Positions 1-11,466 of a stretch of 64,000 nucleotides of DNA are shown piece by piece. Within the stretch, counting starts at the first letter, position 1; each line of letters opens with the position of its first letter. Under the pieces are notes generated by a model that was given only the letters and a program-made list of their open reading frames with translations, did no database searches and was not told where the DNA came from. Position numbers and translations under genes: made by a program. Location: NCBI RefSeq assembly GCF_032854445.1, contig NC_088299.1, positions 4,067,001 to 4,131,000 on the forward strand. The letters are read 5' to 3'. This DNA is from Liolophura sinensis. Lineage: Eukaryota > Mollusca > Polyplacophora > Chitonida > Chitonidae.

Positions 1-545
1 TTGTTAGCCTCTTCAACCAATGGACAGCCAACATAGGCAGCATTGTGACTACCCCCACAGTTAACACAGCGGGGAGACTTTATTGGGACAAGAGCGATAA
101 TCATGGTTCCCACCACACAGAGGACACCTAGCCCTGCCTCTACAATCAGATGCTATGTAGTTTAACCTTTGGCACCTGTAGCACCGCAGGTGAGAATGAA
201 TTGCTTAACTTGAAACACCTGAAAACCTAAAACCACCTCGTCTGGAATAGCTTCTGTATCAAAGTATAGGAGCATGGACGATGAGGGGACTTTCTCCCTA
301 CCTTTTGTCAATCTCTCAACTTTTGAGCACTGAATTCTCTTTAAAACTCCAAGAATTTCAACCTCTTTGATTTCCTCTTCAACACCTGATATTGCTCCAT
401 TAGAGAAAGACTTATTTTCTACCCTGCACTAGACATTTCTTCCCATAATGGACGTTACAGGCAGTAATTTCTTAACCTGAGTGTTGCTTTGAAGTGCAGT
501 GCCAAACTTAATAGGGCTAAACCTAGAAGCCTAGAAGTACTTAAT
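1..545 (-). pseudogene. Relic of a non-LTR retrotransposon ORF1 (Gag-like, zinc knuckles)
   Basis: Read on the minus strand, about 540 bases translate piecewise into a Gag-like ORF1 of the kind found in Jockey/CR1-type LINEs. Near 540-430 comes a conserved N-terminal core segment, broken by an in-frame TAG near 430. Next is a segment ending in an IPDEVVLGFQVFQ-like stretch near 210-250. After a frame change there are three zinc knuckles between about 190 and 20. The first, CYRC..YIASDC, has Tyr where the usual His sits. The second is CX2CX3HX4C (CPLCGGNHDYRSC). The third is CX2CX3HX6C and lies after another frameshift. ORF1 proteins of this type bind element RNA. At least one stop and two frame changes make this copy dead. 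The element runs off the left edge, so an ORF2 (endonuclease/reverse transcriptase) may lie outside the window. The exact clade cannot be assigned without ORF2. Confidence 0.75.
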
Positions 546-1112
546 TAAGTGCAATAGACAGGGGACGTTATTCACAAAACGGTTATTCAGAAAGTTGTGT
601 CCTGGGACGACTCAGGGCAGGAAGAAACGATAGGAGCCCTTGACACCACATTGCAAAGTTACAGTGCAAATACAGAATCTGATCCTCCAAGCCAACAATG
701 TTTCTATAATACAAGTTTAAACGATTGTTTTTCTCAAAACGACGAAAAAGATCGAAAAGATAACACCAGCAACATTTAACTAACAGAGTAAATAACTGGG
801 CCACCAAAATTTCCACCATGAGGAAACATCCAGGAATTATACAACGACAACGGTTGCGTGGATGCCAACAGGTCATAGTGCACAACAACAACACCCCCAC
901 CACAGCAGCGGCAGTCAAACGCAAAATAAACACAAAAATCCCCCAAACTACTCAGCCAAAAGATAACTTACAACATATATACATTGATCAACACCAAAAA
1001 CAAGACTTAATACAAAGCATAAATAACCAAAGACATATCATTTTAACAGAACACATAAAACACCCGCATTAACTGGGACATCTCACAAGAAAGTTTATGT
1101 CAGCTTGCCGTT
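546..1112. other. Unassigned stretch next to the retroelement relic
   Basis: No gene is recognised. Short open frames exist on both strands (583-933 minus; 818-1072 plus, rich in Asn, Gln and His codons). They overlap each other, resemble nothing I know, and follow the A/C-rich composition on the plus strand. This could be the 5' part of the same retroelement read in minus orientation. Confidence 0.3.
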
Positions 1113-1172
1113 ATTAATTTATTTGACTGGTGTTTTACACCGTACTCAAGAATATTTCAGTTATACTGGGGA
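1113..1172 (-). mobile_element. SINE family A, 3' tail fragment
   Basis: Matches the reverse complement of the family A tail (GTGAAATATTCTTGAGTACG core, then CAATCAAATAAATAAA). Only the terminal 60 bases remain. Confidence 0.7.
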
Positions 1173-1190
1173 AACCCATGATAAATTGAA

Positions 1191-1242
1191 GATAGGATGT
1201 CAGATAGGGTGTCAGATAGGGTGTCAGATAGGGTGTCAGACA
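1191..1242. repeat. 12-bp tandem repeat, about four copies
   Basis: Unit GATAGGGTGTCA, with a first copy reading GATAGGATGTCA. The copies are otherwise identical, which suggests recent expansion. From here to about 1880 I see no gene or further repeat. Confidence 0.85.
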
Positions 1243-1879
1243 CACACTGAGTGATTTACAGGGCTGCATTTTGCAGTTATAAAAGCGTAAAATGAACCTA
1301 CATATAGGCTACATAAGCTGACGTTTATACATTTATATCGTCAAACATTGTCTAAAATATTTAAGCTTTAACTTCTAGATGACTAGAAATAAATGCGGTC
1401 TTAAACTTGTGATTCAAAGCAGAACATTGATTACACGTCCTGTGGATTTGTATTACCGGTGTCATATTTTGGGAACGTAACGCTAAATATAAGAAAAAAT
1501 TATTTAGTGGAAGCCAAACTTTTTAAAGTAATTTAACAACGTTTTAGGTTTATTTATTACATGCAAATCAATTATCATAGATTTTTATTTTAATTTGTTG
1601 GTAGATAAAATGCAGATTGATGTGTTTTTGTAACAACAGTTCAAGCAAAGGGATGGCAAAATGGCTGTCTCTGAATAGCCAGAGCTAAAAACAATATCGT
1701 TTTTCAGGCTAATAATGCAGAAATTGGATGCCACAAATGCATATGCTCGATTACATAATATCGGTGAATAACAATACATATTTTGTCAGACTATTACTCT
1801 CCTGTGGCAAAAATTGTCACTCACCGCAAGTAATCAAAGATCCTTCTTTAATCAGCCCTAGCGTATGGAAGAAAAGAAT

Positions 1880-2129
1880 ATTTATTTATTTATTCATTTG
1901 ATTGGTGTTTTATGCCGTACTCAAGAATATTTCACTTATACGACGGAGGCCAGCATTATGGTGGGTGGAAACCGGGCGGAGCCCGGGGGAAACCCACGAC
2001 CATCCACAGGTTGCTGGCCGGAGAGAAAGCCAGCATGAACTGGACTTGAACTCACAGTGACCGCATTGGTGAGAAACTCCTGGGTCATTACGCTGCGCTA
2101 GCGCGCTAACCGACTGAGCCACGGAGGCC
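1880..2129 (-). mobile_element. SINE family A, full-length
   Basis: Read on the minus strand, the element starts with a tRNA-like head (GGGGCCTCCGTGGCTCAGTC; A box TGGCTCAGTCGG; B box GAGTTCAAGTCCAG). The body has a GTGGGTTTCCCCCGGG stretch and a conserved CCACCATAATGCTGGCC block. It ends in GTCGTATAAGTGAAATATTC and an AAATAAATA tail. The head shows Pol III transcription and a tRNA origin. This is the best reference copy of family A here, about 250 bp. Confidence 0.9.
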
Positions 2130-2544
2130 CCTGAAGAAAAGAATAAGCGACTATGTTACGAAAGCATACATCTAAATATTGAACTGCACCAAAAGTCCTT
2201 TAGTTATTTGCTTTTCTGTGGCGGAATTCCTGTGCCTTATATGCTGTGTGAATTGTCTTCCAATTGTCTTTTACGTTCCCTTAAAAGTCTGTTTTTTATG
2301 GAGTTTGAATTTAGCCTTTTAGATGCGGCTAAACAGCTGTGTAAATTGATCGCTCTGTCTGTCTGTCGTTCATAACTTTGATGCTTTATTTGGGCCATTT
2401 GTTTATTAAGGACTTGGCTTTAAGACAACATGACCCTTGGAACACAACTATTGCCAGTTAGCTCTTGTTATAGCTGAAACAAGCAGCTCCATAATTCAAT
2501 GTGTCGATCAAATTATTAACATCCCATCGCCTAAAGACCACAAA

Positions 2545-3345
2545 AGCGTAAAAATGATGCCAAAATCAGAGGAAAGAGCCTAAAAAGTTATTTTCCAATA
2601 TTTTTTTAATATGTTTTGAGTTTTTTTGCTCAGGAGAAATGGTATTTGAAAATATTTAACATTCAAACGGCATGATTATGTTAATATACTGTTGTCAGTT
2701 TTCAAGGTTTTAGCTTGAGTAGTCTGTACACAGGGTTAAAATGAAACATGGCCTCAAAAACGCACTTTCCGGTGACCCACATTGCATCACCTGTCAGGTG
2801 GCATGAGTAGAGCGTGCGCTGCACCTGTGTGACACGCGTCAATCAAGTGTCGTCTGGAAAAATTGTCTGGCTCTAGTGTCAGAGAAACCCTTTTGCCAGA
2901 TAGGCACAAGTATTACTGAATCAAGAATGTTTCTCTGCAGCGGACAAGGACTTGATCACCTTTTCAAGTAAAACAAGGTAGAACATCATTTTGAAATGTC
3001 CGGAACATGCGTTTTTGACTCTATTTTGATTTTGGTCCCATGAAAAGAAATCTTAAAGGATGAAATTGAAATTTGGTGTGTATACTCAGAACATAATGGT
3101 TTTTGAGTGTGTAAGTTTTTAAAAGCTGACGTAAGAGGGTTTTGGAGATATTGTGATGCATGTCTAAAAAATTTATTTGAATTCAAGTTTGTTATTTAAT
3201 CTGAATTATGATATAATTTATGAACATATTAAAGAACACATTTGTTAGCTGAAAAGACCAAATTGTATTAATCATATGCTACGTCCTCATTTTTAACATT
3301 ATTACGCAGACAACATATACCAAGAGGGTCTGTCCCCACCCGTCT
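2545..3345. repeat. Diverged copy of the 20.4-kb foldback (MITE-like) family
   Basis: The left part (2547-2690) matches the outer end of the foldback at 20395-20985, including AAAAATGATGCCAAAATCAG and a GGTATTTGAAAATATTT block. The right part (3190-3345) matches its inner and opposite arm in reverse orientation, with shared blocks around CTTTTCAGCTAACAAATGTG and ACATTATTACGC. The centre (about 2700-2980) does not match and may be an insertion or divergence. No transposase is seen. Confidence 0.6.
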
Positions 3346-3382
3346 TCCGAAATAACTAAAGTTATGTTACTTCATGTCTTGA

Positions 3383-3691
3383 CCGGCCCCGATGGCTTGG
3401 TAGACTGTCCTCTTCGGGAGCGGTAGATCCAGGGTTAATCCTGGGTCGGGTAACACCCAGGACCTTAAATAAGGAATTTATGTCTTCCTCGATAGTGCAA
3501 TGACTGGTTGACTCGTATCAGTATAATGGCTGGGGTAGGCGGCTTACTCGTAGCACTAGTTAAAAGAGCGGCGGAAAGCTGGCCTGCAGTGAGCAGGCAC
3601 ATTACACGTACATGCACTCCAGCGACTCCTTCGTCGTCACATTACTGAAAAATTGTTAAGTACAACGTTAAACCATAAGTACTCACTCACT
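3383..3691 (+). mobile_element. SINE family B, near full-length
   Basis: tRNA-derived head beginning GGCCCCGATGGCTTGG, with TTCGGGAGCGGTAGATCCAG and a B-box-like GGGTTAATCCTGGGTCGG. The body has GTATCAGTATAATGGCT and AAAAGAGCGGCGGAAA. The tail reads TGAAAAATTGTTAAGTACAA then GTACTCACTCACTT. About 310 bp. Confidence 0.85.
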
Positions 3692-4004
3692 TCATGCCTT
3701 TTCTAGTCACAATAAAAAGTATAGATACGCGAAATTAACCATTCTTCGTTGGATAGTCCAATCGCCTTCTACAGAACCGACGCCTTTAGTTCATTGTTTC
3801 TGTGGTCCGTAAATTGATCAACTGGTAAGATTGGTAATCTAAACTCTAAAAATGCCCGGAGCCCTATGTCCTGTGTTTACAGATGTCTCTTACAATGTAA
3901 TTAATCATATCGGGGCGTACTTGAGATCCCAGGGGTCCATCTTCCAAAGAAGTTACAGCATGCACCTAGCTGGGGTAATTTCCATGGAAACATGTAGTGC
4001 GGAG

Positions 4005-4345
4005 ATACATCATCATGGTAAATGACCCTTTCAGTGGCCTTATGGTTAAAGGATCCGCCTCGAAGTTGGGTGAACCCGAGGTCAAACAAGGCCAAATTCT
4101 TTAAACATGGTACTTACTTGGCGCTCAGCATTGAGAGGTTAGAGCAAGGAAACTATACTGGTTGGCCCGGTGTCAGTATAATGTGGCTGGGTGGGGTGTG
4201 ATGTCTGGTGTTTTCGACATGGTGCGGCATGGACTCGCTATACCACAAGAAGACACAATGTATGTACACACACCTAATGACTCCTCGTCGTCATATGATT
4301 GAAAAATAGTTAGGTACGACGTTAGACGTTAAACGATAGTTATGT
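4005..4345 (+). mobile_element. SINE family C
   Basis: Head around 4030-4085 with a Pol III-like A-box region (CAGTGGCCTTATGGTTAAAG) and GGTCAAAC as B-box remnant. The body is the diagnostic GCATTGAGAGGTTAGAGCAA, then TGGCCCGGTGTCAGTATAAT and GGGTGGGGTGTGATGTCTGG. The tail (CGTCGTCATATGATTGAAAA, TACGACGTTAGACGTTAAAC) is the same as in family B although the head and body differ. Confidence 0.8.
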
Positions 4346-5884
4346 CGTCACCCTATTGTCAATCCGCAGTTTCTTTTTAGGGAAACTACAGAGAGTGTTC
4401 ATTCTTATTCAGGACAGAGAATGTTGTGTACAGAGACACAAAAATCAGCAATACATGATGAAATAATAACCAGTGCTATGTGGCCTGGGTGTTAAAAAGC
4501 TGTCTCTCACTGCGCCACCCCAACCTTGCATAGGACATCCTTGCAAACCACTGCCTTTGCCATACAAATGACATAGCATGTTCTTCCGCAATGCTGTTCT
4601 GTTCAATCAGCGTACGCTATCACCGCCCGTCGATTCCTTTTTAGGACAGCACTGTTACTGGTACTTTCCCCATTACTGAAGAGAGGGTTTTGGTGAACTA
4701 TGCAGTAAAAAGGTGCAATCGCTCCCATCTTACTACCATGTTGTACGGATATGCAAGGGCACTGGGGGTGCATATCCAAACCCGGACCTGGATAGGCAAT
4801 TTGTAATTTGGTTTATTCCGAGTGAGCACTAAGGTGTCCTTTACGCATAAAACATCGCCAGTGTATAAGTGAAAAATTCTTGAGTATGGTGTTAAGCCAA
4901 GTCAAATACAATATAGATGTATTTGGAATGACATATAAGCTACTACGATAACATTTCAACGAGCAACGCACCGAGAATTACGCCCGGGGAAATGCGTGCA
5001 TTGATTTTAAGTCTGCGGACTCTGTTATTGGCCTGCAGTGACGCTGCATGGAGAAAGGTCGATGATAATAAAACCATGAAAAATGAAAGTAATTAATTTC
5101 ATTGGTTATTGAAGATGGAAGACTCCGTCGTCTTTACGTCAATGAGAACGACAATTATCACGGTAGAGCGTGGTCGATTGACAGCAAGAGAACACTGTGA
5201 TAATTTACGCAATTAGCTGTCGATAGAGGCTCCTCGGAATTATTGCCAGTTAAAACGTTCCACGAGTTATACTCCTTTGTATGTTTTACTTGCATCGAAT
5301 AACAACGAAGGGTCTGTGCGCTTCCCGCGTGGATTCTCAGAGCTTCGATGTATTATGTGTGTACATTAAAGTAGCAGATACCGGTTAATTTTCATCAAGA
5401 GAAAATCGGTTGTCAGTGCAATGTTGAATGTTTGTTAATCGCATGCTCCACAGGCGGCTGTGCGTGTAGTGCAGTGTGGATGTCGCTATGGCACTCTCTG
5501 ACGTTCACTTGTTCTTTATGAAACTGCTCGATGTTCGGTATAGATCAAAGGCCTCTGTTTTAATTGAGAAACAGTGTCCTACCATTTCACAGAGCAAACC
5601 ATCATTGATTTCTATGTTCCATCTGGTGCCCGGGGCATTTCCTGTGTCATTTCTTCAACTGTGGCAGTATAAAATGCTAGCAAATCAACTGAATCAAACA
5701 CTATTTATAGATAAGGTCTTTTAGAGAAACGGAGATTAGACACTCACTCTGCAAGATAGCCTCAGTGCCTGGTGTTCTAACCGTCACCAGCGAGGATGAG
5801 GAACTTTCTGGCACGCAAGGATGAAAACAGTTAGCTCGACCTGAACGGATGTATGAAAAGGTACTAAAAAACGAAGAGTATGGA
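4346..5884. other. Intergenic stretch, no gene recognised
   Basis: It holds a family A tail relic at about 4843-4912 (CAGTGTATAAGTGAAAAATT, then CAAGTCAAATAC). An 82-codon open frame at 5476-5724 (+) has no features I recognise. Nothing else stands out. Confidence 0.4.
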
Positions 5885-6160
5885 ACCGTTTCAGTAGCCT
5901 GATGATTAGAGCGTCTGCCTCGAGCTTGGGAGACCCAAGATCGGGTCATAGGAAAGATTTGCTACTTCTTCCTGCCTTGCATGGCGTACAGCACTGAGGT
6001 TAGAGCATTGAAACTATCCTGGTTGGCCTGGTGTCAGTATATTGTGACTGGGTGGAGTGTCGTGTCTGGTGTCTTCGGTATGATACTTCAGTGGAGGCAT
6101 CAATTTAGCGGCATGGACTCACCCTGACGCAATATATGTATACACACCTAATGCCCCAAA
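5885..6160 (+). mobile_element. SINE family C
   Basis: Head with GTAGCCTGATGATTAGAGCG and TCTGCCTCGAGCTTGGGAGA; B-box-like GATCGGGTCATA. The body has CACTGAGGTTAGAGCATTGA, TTGGCCTGGTGTCAGTATAT and a GTGTCTTCGGTATGATACTT block that is also present in the minus-strand copy at 33490-33690. Confidence 0.8.
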
Positions 6161-6235
6161 TGCATAGTTTATACTTTCGAATAGCCTCCCTGTTTTACGC
6201 ACGTTTCACGTCAATGGTCGGAACTATTCGGAAAT

Positions 6236-6243
6236 GACGTCAT
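6236..6243. promoter_or_regulatory. Perfect CRE octamer (TGACGTCA)
   Basis: Exact palindromic cAMP-response element, the ATF/CREB site. No gene start is seen nearby, so function is unproven. Confidence 0.3.
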
Positions 6244-7086
6244 CGATGAACATACTGGGAAGGCGGTACCAGGTTAGCGGCCTGAATTTGTGCTGACCCC
6301 CCCCCCTCCTCCAATCCCCATCAAGGTTGGTCTCATTATACACCTTTTCATAAACACATTATCCGTTCAGTTATTTAAAAATTTAAAAAGGACTCTTGAC
6401 GAATACAGTGTAATAAATTAATTTGGCGAGATCAGTTATGACAATAAATATAAAGTATATAAAGATATAAAGTTTTATACCTTCATCAGCGCTTTAGTTT
6501 CACAATTACTAAATCAGTCTGTGTAAAACATGAAGTACAATACAAACATGTGACGACCGTAGTTGACGTAAACGATTTGGGTAAAAAGCAAACATAAGTA
6601 ACAGAAATAAGTTAATTTAGGTGTGGCGGACCATGTTTTATATGGGTATCAAATTAACATTTAATCGAAAATTACCCATATCGAAGATTTCACGAAAATT
6701 CCATTCGTTTTACTCGGTTCTGCCAAAAAATAATTCATTGATAACGATCAATAATTTTCGATATCTCAATGTCTATGAATAGTGTTTATTGTTGGTTTTG
6801 AGTGAAAATGACTGCTCCCTCTACGATGTTAAATAAGATAGGCAGAAAAACATATTCGTATTTACAATAGCCGGCGTAGCATCGTCAGCCAATGAAGAAA
6901 AAAAAAATGGCAGAAGAATCAGAGCCGTCTGAGCTAGGTCGGTGATTTGATGCAGCAGGCTGCGCTCCTGCTTAGGACGGGCCTACCGCAGCACGAGTGA
7001 TACAGGTACTGGCAAATTGGCAAATTTCATCGGCGTACTCCATTCTGCTAAACTTTTTAAAAATAGAAGGCTAAAAAGGCGGAATA

Positions 7087-7150
7087 ATCGATATCGATTA
7101 ATAGTGCTATCTATCGATATCGGTAATTCATTTATTGATATCGATAAATC
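7087..7150. repeat. Cluster of CGATA/TATCG motifs
   Basis: Three related segments with ATCGATATCGAT, TATCGATATCGG and GATATCGATAAATC. The first two are 25 bp apart and so is the third, so this may be a decayed 25-bp tandem repeat. CGATA clusters are BEAF-32 and DREF sites in Drosophila; transfer of that role to this organism is inference. Confidence 0.45.
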
Positions 7151-7504
7151 ATTTAATCGACCATCAACCATCCAATTATGTAACATTCTATGAGAGTAAA
7201 CCAGTGGTGATTGGTCGGAGATGGGCGTCATGTGGGACCAGTCCTCGTACTAATCAACATTATAGGTTTGTTCTCTCACGAAAAAAAAACACCCACCCAC
7301 ACCACGCCACCCACACCACGTCAATAATTACTTTCGGATAATTATAAAGAGAATAGTAAAAAAAGCTACTAGTAATGTTAGTTACAGTTTATTAGACGTC
7401 GCTGATCTACAGTTACTCAGAATGCTGTGTTGCCATCACACACATGTACGCACCGTGGCTTATCGTCAAAGTTCAACGTTTCGGGATCACAATGTAGATA
7501 TGAT

Positions 7505-7706
7505 TAGGGGTCCTCTGTGACATGGCAGTTAGCAGGTAGCACGGCGCAGTGACCCGTGAGCCTCTTACCAATGCGATCGCTGTGAGTTTCCTCTCCGGTT
7601 ATACGTGGGAATATTGCTGGGTTTTCTCCTTTTATAATGCTGACCTCCATCGTACAAGTGAAATATTCTTGGGTACGGCGTAAACACGAATCAAGTAAAT
7701 CAAACA
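7505..7706 (+). mobile_element. SINE family A, old full-length copy
   Basis: Diverged but collinear with family A: GCGCAGTGACCCGTGAGCCT, CCAATGCGATCGCTGTGAGT, TATAATGCTGACCTCCATCG, CAAGTGAAATATTCTTGGGT, then CGAATCAAGTAAATCAAA. The B box is lost after GTGAGTT. The flanking stretches 6310-7504 and 7710-8739 show no gene I can support. Confidence 0.8.
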
Positions 7707-8739
7707 CATGTGGTCAGCTAAATGTGTGTAAACGCATTCTTCTGAATTTCATACGGAATTTCGCACAATCTGTCGTGGAAAGCAGGTATCCGAGAAAGAT
7801 GCGTTTATAACTGTAACTACCTGTCCCCTTGCTTACATTCTTTCTTCCATCTACGTAGAAGCCACTGATCGCGAAATAATACATACGTAAGCTTATGTGA
7901 ATGCCAGAAGTGAGTAATAGAAATGATAGAACAAAAACTGGAGAAGAACTTAGAAAAAAAACGATAGAAAGTGGAGGACGCTATAGAAGTACTTCAGTAC
8001 ACTGTCATATTAGCCTCAACCTGCCATACAACAAACTGATCAGTAAAGGAGGTCTTGTCCTTTTCCATCAGGTGGTGGAGTTTGGTAGTAGCTATATGCA
8101 CATGTCAGTATGACCTTACATGTCATTGTCTTTTTACATTGATGTGTGGGAATTACTTGTATCTCGAGTATAGTATTACTGGGTTACTCCGGCAGGCTAC
8201 GTAAAAGCATTCAACAAAAGAGTGCCTTTTCTCCTGTGAAGCTAAACGGTGAAAGCTTTTAAGAGATCTACTGTAGACAAAGAGTGATCTGCATCAATAG
8301 GGCATTGTTTGAGATCTTTGTGTTAAAAGTGGAAGATGTTTCTAACAGTTCACCAATGAAAAAGTTATCAGCAACAATGGTAAATGATGATAAACCCTAT
8401 CTGGTCATTTCGAGTTCAGTACACTGTTATTAAAGTAGCAGGTACAAATTGTCCGTAGCGTCATTCGATATTGTGTCCTATACTTACTTGATATATAATA
8501 GACGTGATCGAACAACATCTTCCGCTTACAGAAGTCGGTTGCAATCTATATGAAAAACAGCATTAAGTCTACACTTACGTTGCAGTCCTTGTGAACTATC
8601 TGAATCTTGCACTGATGTGTGACAGAAAAGAACAGAAGGGTGCGTCGCTTGAAGCGACTTGCTATGTTTTTATTTTTTCAAATAGGTAAGCACAGGAAAT
8701 TTCAGTGCTTTCATTTAATTCTTAAGCCTCATGTACTCC

Positions 8740-9425
8740 TCGAAGAAAAAATCATGGGTATTCATCTCTGACCAAAAAATCATTTGAGTGTTTATCTCTG
8801 AACAAAACACCATATAAGTGTTAATCTCTGTACAAAAAAAACCATATGAGTGTTCATCTCTGAACAAAAACATAGATGGGTTTTCATCTCTGAGCAAAAA
8901 CTCATATAGACATTCATCTCTGAACAAAAACCCATGTGAGTATTCATCTCGGAACAAAAAACCCATGTGAGTATTCATCTCGGAACAAAAACCCATGTGA
9001 GTATTCATCTCGGAACAAAAACCCATGTGAGTATTCATCTCGGAACAAAAACCCATGTGAGTATTCATCTCGGAACAAAAACCCATGTGAGTATTCATCT
9101 CTGAACAAAAACCCATGTGAGTATTCATCTCTGAACAAAAATCCATGTGAGTATTCATCTCGGAACAAATACTCATATGAGTATTCAACTTTGCACAAAA
9201 TCTCATATGAGAATTCACCTTCCAACCAAAACTCATCTTTGAACAACAATTCTTATGAGTAACCAGCGTAGAATAACAAAAACTCATCAGTGGTCGTCTA
9301 CGAGAAAAAACAAGTTATTATCCTGGGAAAAAACCTTACATGAGTAGTCATCTTGGGGAAAAAACCTTACATGAGTATTCATCTTGGAAAAGAAAATCTT
9401 AAATGAGTAGGCATCTTCGAACACC
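8740..9425. repeat. 30-bp minisatellite, about 20 copies
   Basis: Core unit CCCATGTGAGTATTCATCTC followed by GGAACAAAAA. About eight central copies (roughly 8930-9160) are almost identical. Copies toward both ends are progressively diverged, and the last ones (9310-9425) are recognisable only by CATGAGTAGTCATCTTGG-like cores. Because 30 is divisible by three and the unit lacks stops in several frames, long repetitive open frames appear on both strands (for example 8715-9287 minus). I treat these as by-products of the repeat and not as genes. Confidence 0.92.
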
Positions 9426-10182
9426 GGATATTATATTATACTTACATTAGAAGTAATTTTTGAAAGAAAAAACTTGAGATAAGTCATATGAGCAGGCATT
9501 AACCCACGAGACAGGCAGATGATCCATAAGTTTACATCTACAGTATCTACAGGAATACCATATCATAATCTTATCTGCATGTGTGCGACATATCAAGAAG
9601 GTATAAATTATGTAATTCCCACATGGTTATATAACACTAAGTGCTTGTTTATGTCCGGGTTTCCGGTGAAATGCATATTAAACTGAATTATTCTTCGCCG
9701 CGGGCAGAGTAGCATTTTATCACACATCAGATTTCTCGTGGCGGCGAAATACCAGAAGATCTTGCTATTTGATGTAATGAGATGTTCTCAGCGTCTTCGC
9801 GGTCACTGAATTCAGAACGCTCACATCAATATTTCTTTTATGAAATATTAACATAACTTTAATGCTGATCCTTAGATATAATATCTGATTGACACAAGGG
9901 CGATTAACGTCTGACGTCACTCGTATTCAATTCTCAAGCCTGTAAGCATACAGATGGCCTTCAATAGAACAGTGCTGTATGATTACTTGCTAACCTGTCT
10001 TACAATTGACTGAATGTGAACCGAGTGATTTACGAGAAAATGCGATTTTTACAAAATACCGTTGTTGTGCGAAGATTCCAGGCTGTTAATGATGGACAAG
10101 CAAAGACAATGAAGTCTTTATTGCTCTACTCTCCAAAAACGACTGTGTATAGGAGTAGTATAAAATACTGTGGCAAAAATGC
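9426..10182. other. Intergenic stretch, no gene recognised
   Basis: No supported gene. A perfect TGACGTCA octamer sits at 9912-9919. Otherwise the sequence looks like plain AT-rich non-coding DNA. Confidence 0.4.
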
Positions 10183-10293
10183 ACATCCACATAATTTGTG
10201 TATCAGCAATACATAAGTTGTGTAATTTCTAATGTTAAATATACACAAATTATGTGCCACTGATACACAAATCATTGTGGATGTGCATATTCG
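10183..10293. repeat. Small foldback (MITE-like) element
   Basis: Near-perfect inverted repeat of about 50-bp arms: TGCACATCCACATAATTTGT on the left against ACAAATCATTGTGGATGTGC on the right. The two arms also share GTGTATCAG/CTGATACAC. The loop is short (about 10 bases near TTTCTAATGTTAAA). Transcribed, it would form a hairpin of about 110 nt. Confidence 0.8.
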
Positions 10294-10659
10294 TTTCTAT
10301 AGAGTACTATCAAAACTTCAGTACTGGGAACCTTGCAGCAAAACCAGTCATATAGAGTATTCATCCCTTTCACTTTTTTCTGTTTTGTTTTCTACTTTTT
10401 TCTTTGTTTCCTGACCCCCACAGGGTTAGTGAGTATTGCCATGGCTTTGTCCGTCTGTCTGTCTGTCTGTATTTACTATCTTCGTCACCACGATATGTCC
10501 GAACCTATTCAAAACAAATTCATATGCTTCTGGTAGCTAAGATTATCGTTGGAATTAATCGTGACCGATACATGTGTCATTTGGACCTTTCAGAACTGTC
10601 CTTCATAATTTGCATATTAATCTGCTTATTTGCACGACTGTTTAGCATTTTTGTCACTG

Positions 10660-10820
10660 TTGTATTTATTTATTTATTTGATTGGTGTTTTACGTCGTAC
10701 TCAAGAATATTTCACTTATACAACGGCGGCCAGTATTATGGTGGGTAGAAACCGGGCAGAGCCCGGGGAAACCCACGACCATCCGCGGGTTGCTGGCAGA
10801 CCTTCCCACGTACGGTCGGG
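10660..10820 (-). mobile_element. SINE family A, head-truncated
   Basis: Reverse-complement family A from tail (TATTTATTTGATTGGTGTTT) through ATTATGGTGGGTAGAAACCG to the CCTTCCCACGTACGG block. It stops before the tRNA-like head. The 10300-10659 flank contains only a (CTGT)n run near 10452-10475. Confidence 0.85.
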
Positions 10821-11321
10821 TCACTGTTGTATATCTTTAAACCTAATCAACAGAATCCATGCAGGTTTGCAGAATGATTTATGTGACACGTACTTGTGAA
10901 ATGATGAAAGAATATTAATATAATCATAGATTTGCAACATAGAAAGTGAAACCAAAGCAGCTCCCATGGAGGCAGTGTTATCAAGGATTTTAGTTATCTT
11001 TCATCCTTTGTGAAAAATCAATAATGGGGACTCAACACCCAAGTATCATTCACCTGGTTTATAATTGATAGTTGCAGACCTGAACTTTTAATACATATAC
11101 TTCATATGTTATTCATATATCCGAGATTGTAAGTTGATAATCTGACAAAACTAATACGAGATCATTGAAGGCATGACAGGTATTAAACGCAATTTCATTT
11201 CATAGTATAAAAGTTACCATCGCGACAGTGTTCGTCAACATACTGAAGTGATAAAAGCAATACAAGGATGACAAACATTGTTTACTAATATATCAATGTA
11301 TCAATGTGTGCTTGCCTTCTA

Positions 11322-11466
11322 TGCAGTTGGTTAGCGCACTAGCGCAGCGTAAAGACCCAGGAGCCTTCACCAATGTGGTCGCTGTGAGTTCAAGTCCAGC
11401 TGATGCTGGCTTTATCTCCGGCTGTAAGTGGGAAGGTCTTCCAGCAACATGCGGATGGTCGTGAAT
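11322..11466 (+). mobile_element. SINE family A, head half
   Basis: tRNA-like head with GTTGGTTAGCGCACTAGCGC, B box GAGTTCAAGTCCAG, then GTAAGTGGGAAGGTCTTCCA and GCGGATGGTCGTG. The 3' half is missing. The stretch 10821-11321 shows no feature. Confidence 0.8.

Noticed and set aside
8715-9287. 190-codon minus-strand and 108-codon plus-strand repetitive frames
   Set aside because: By-products of the 30-bp minisatellite; mutually overlapping and without non-repetitive flanks.
8740-9425. CRISPR-like array
   Set aside because: Copies are directly adjacent with no unique spacers, in an animal genome; it is a minisatellite.
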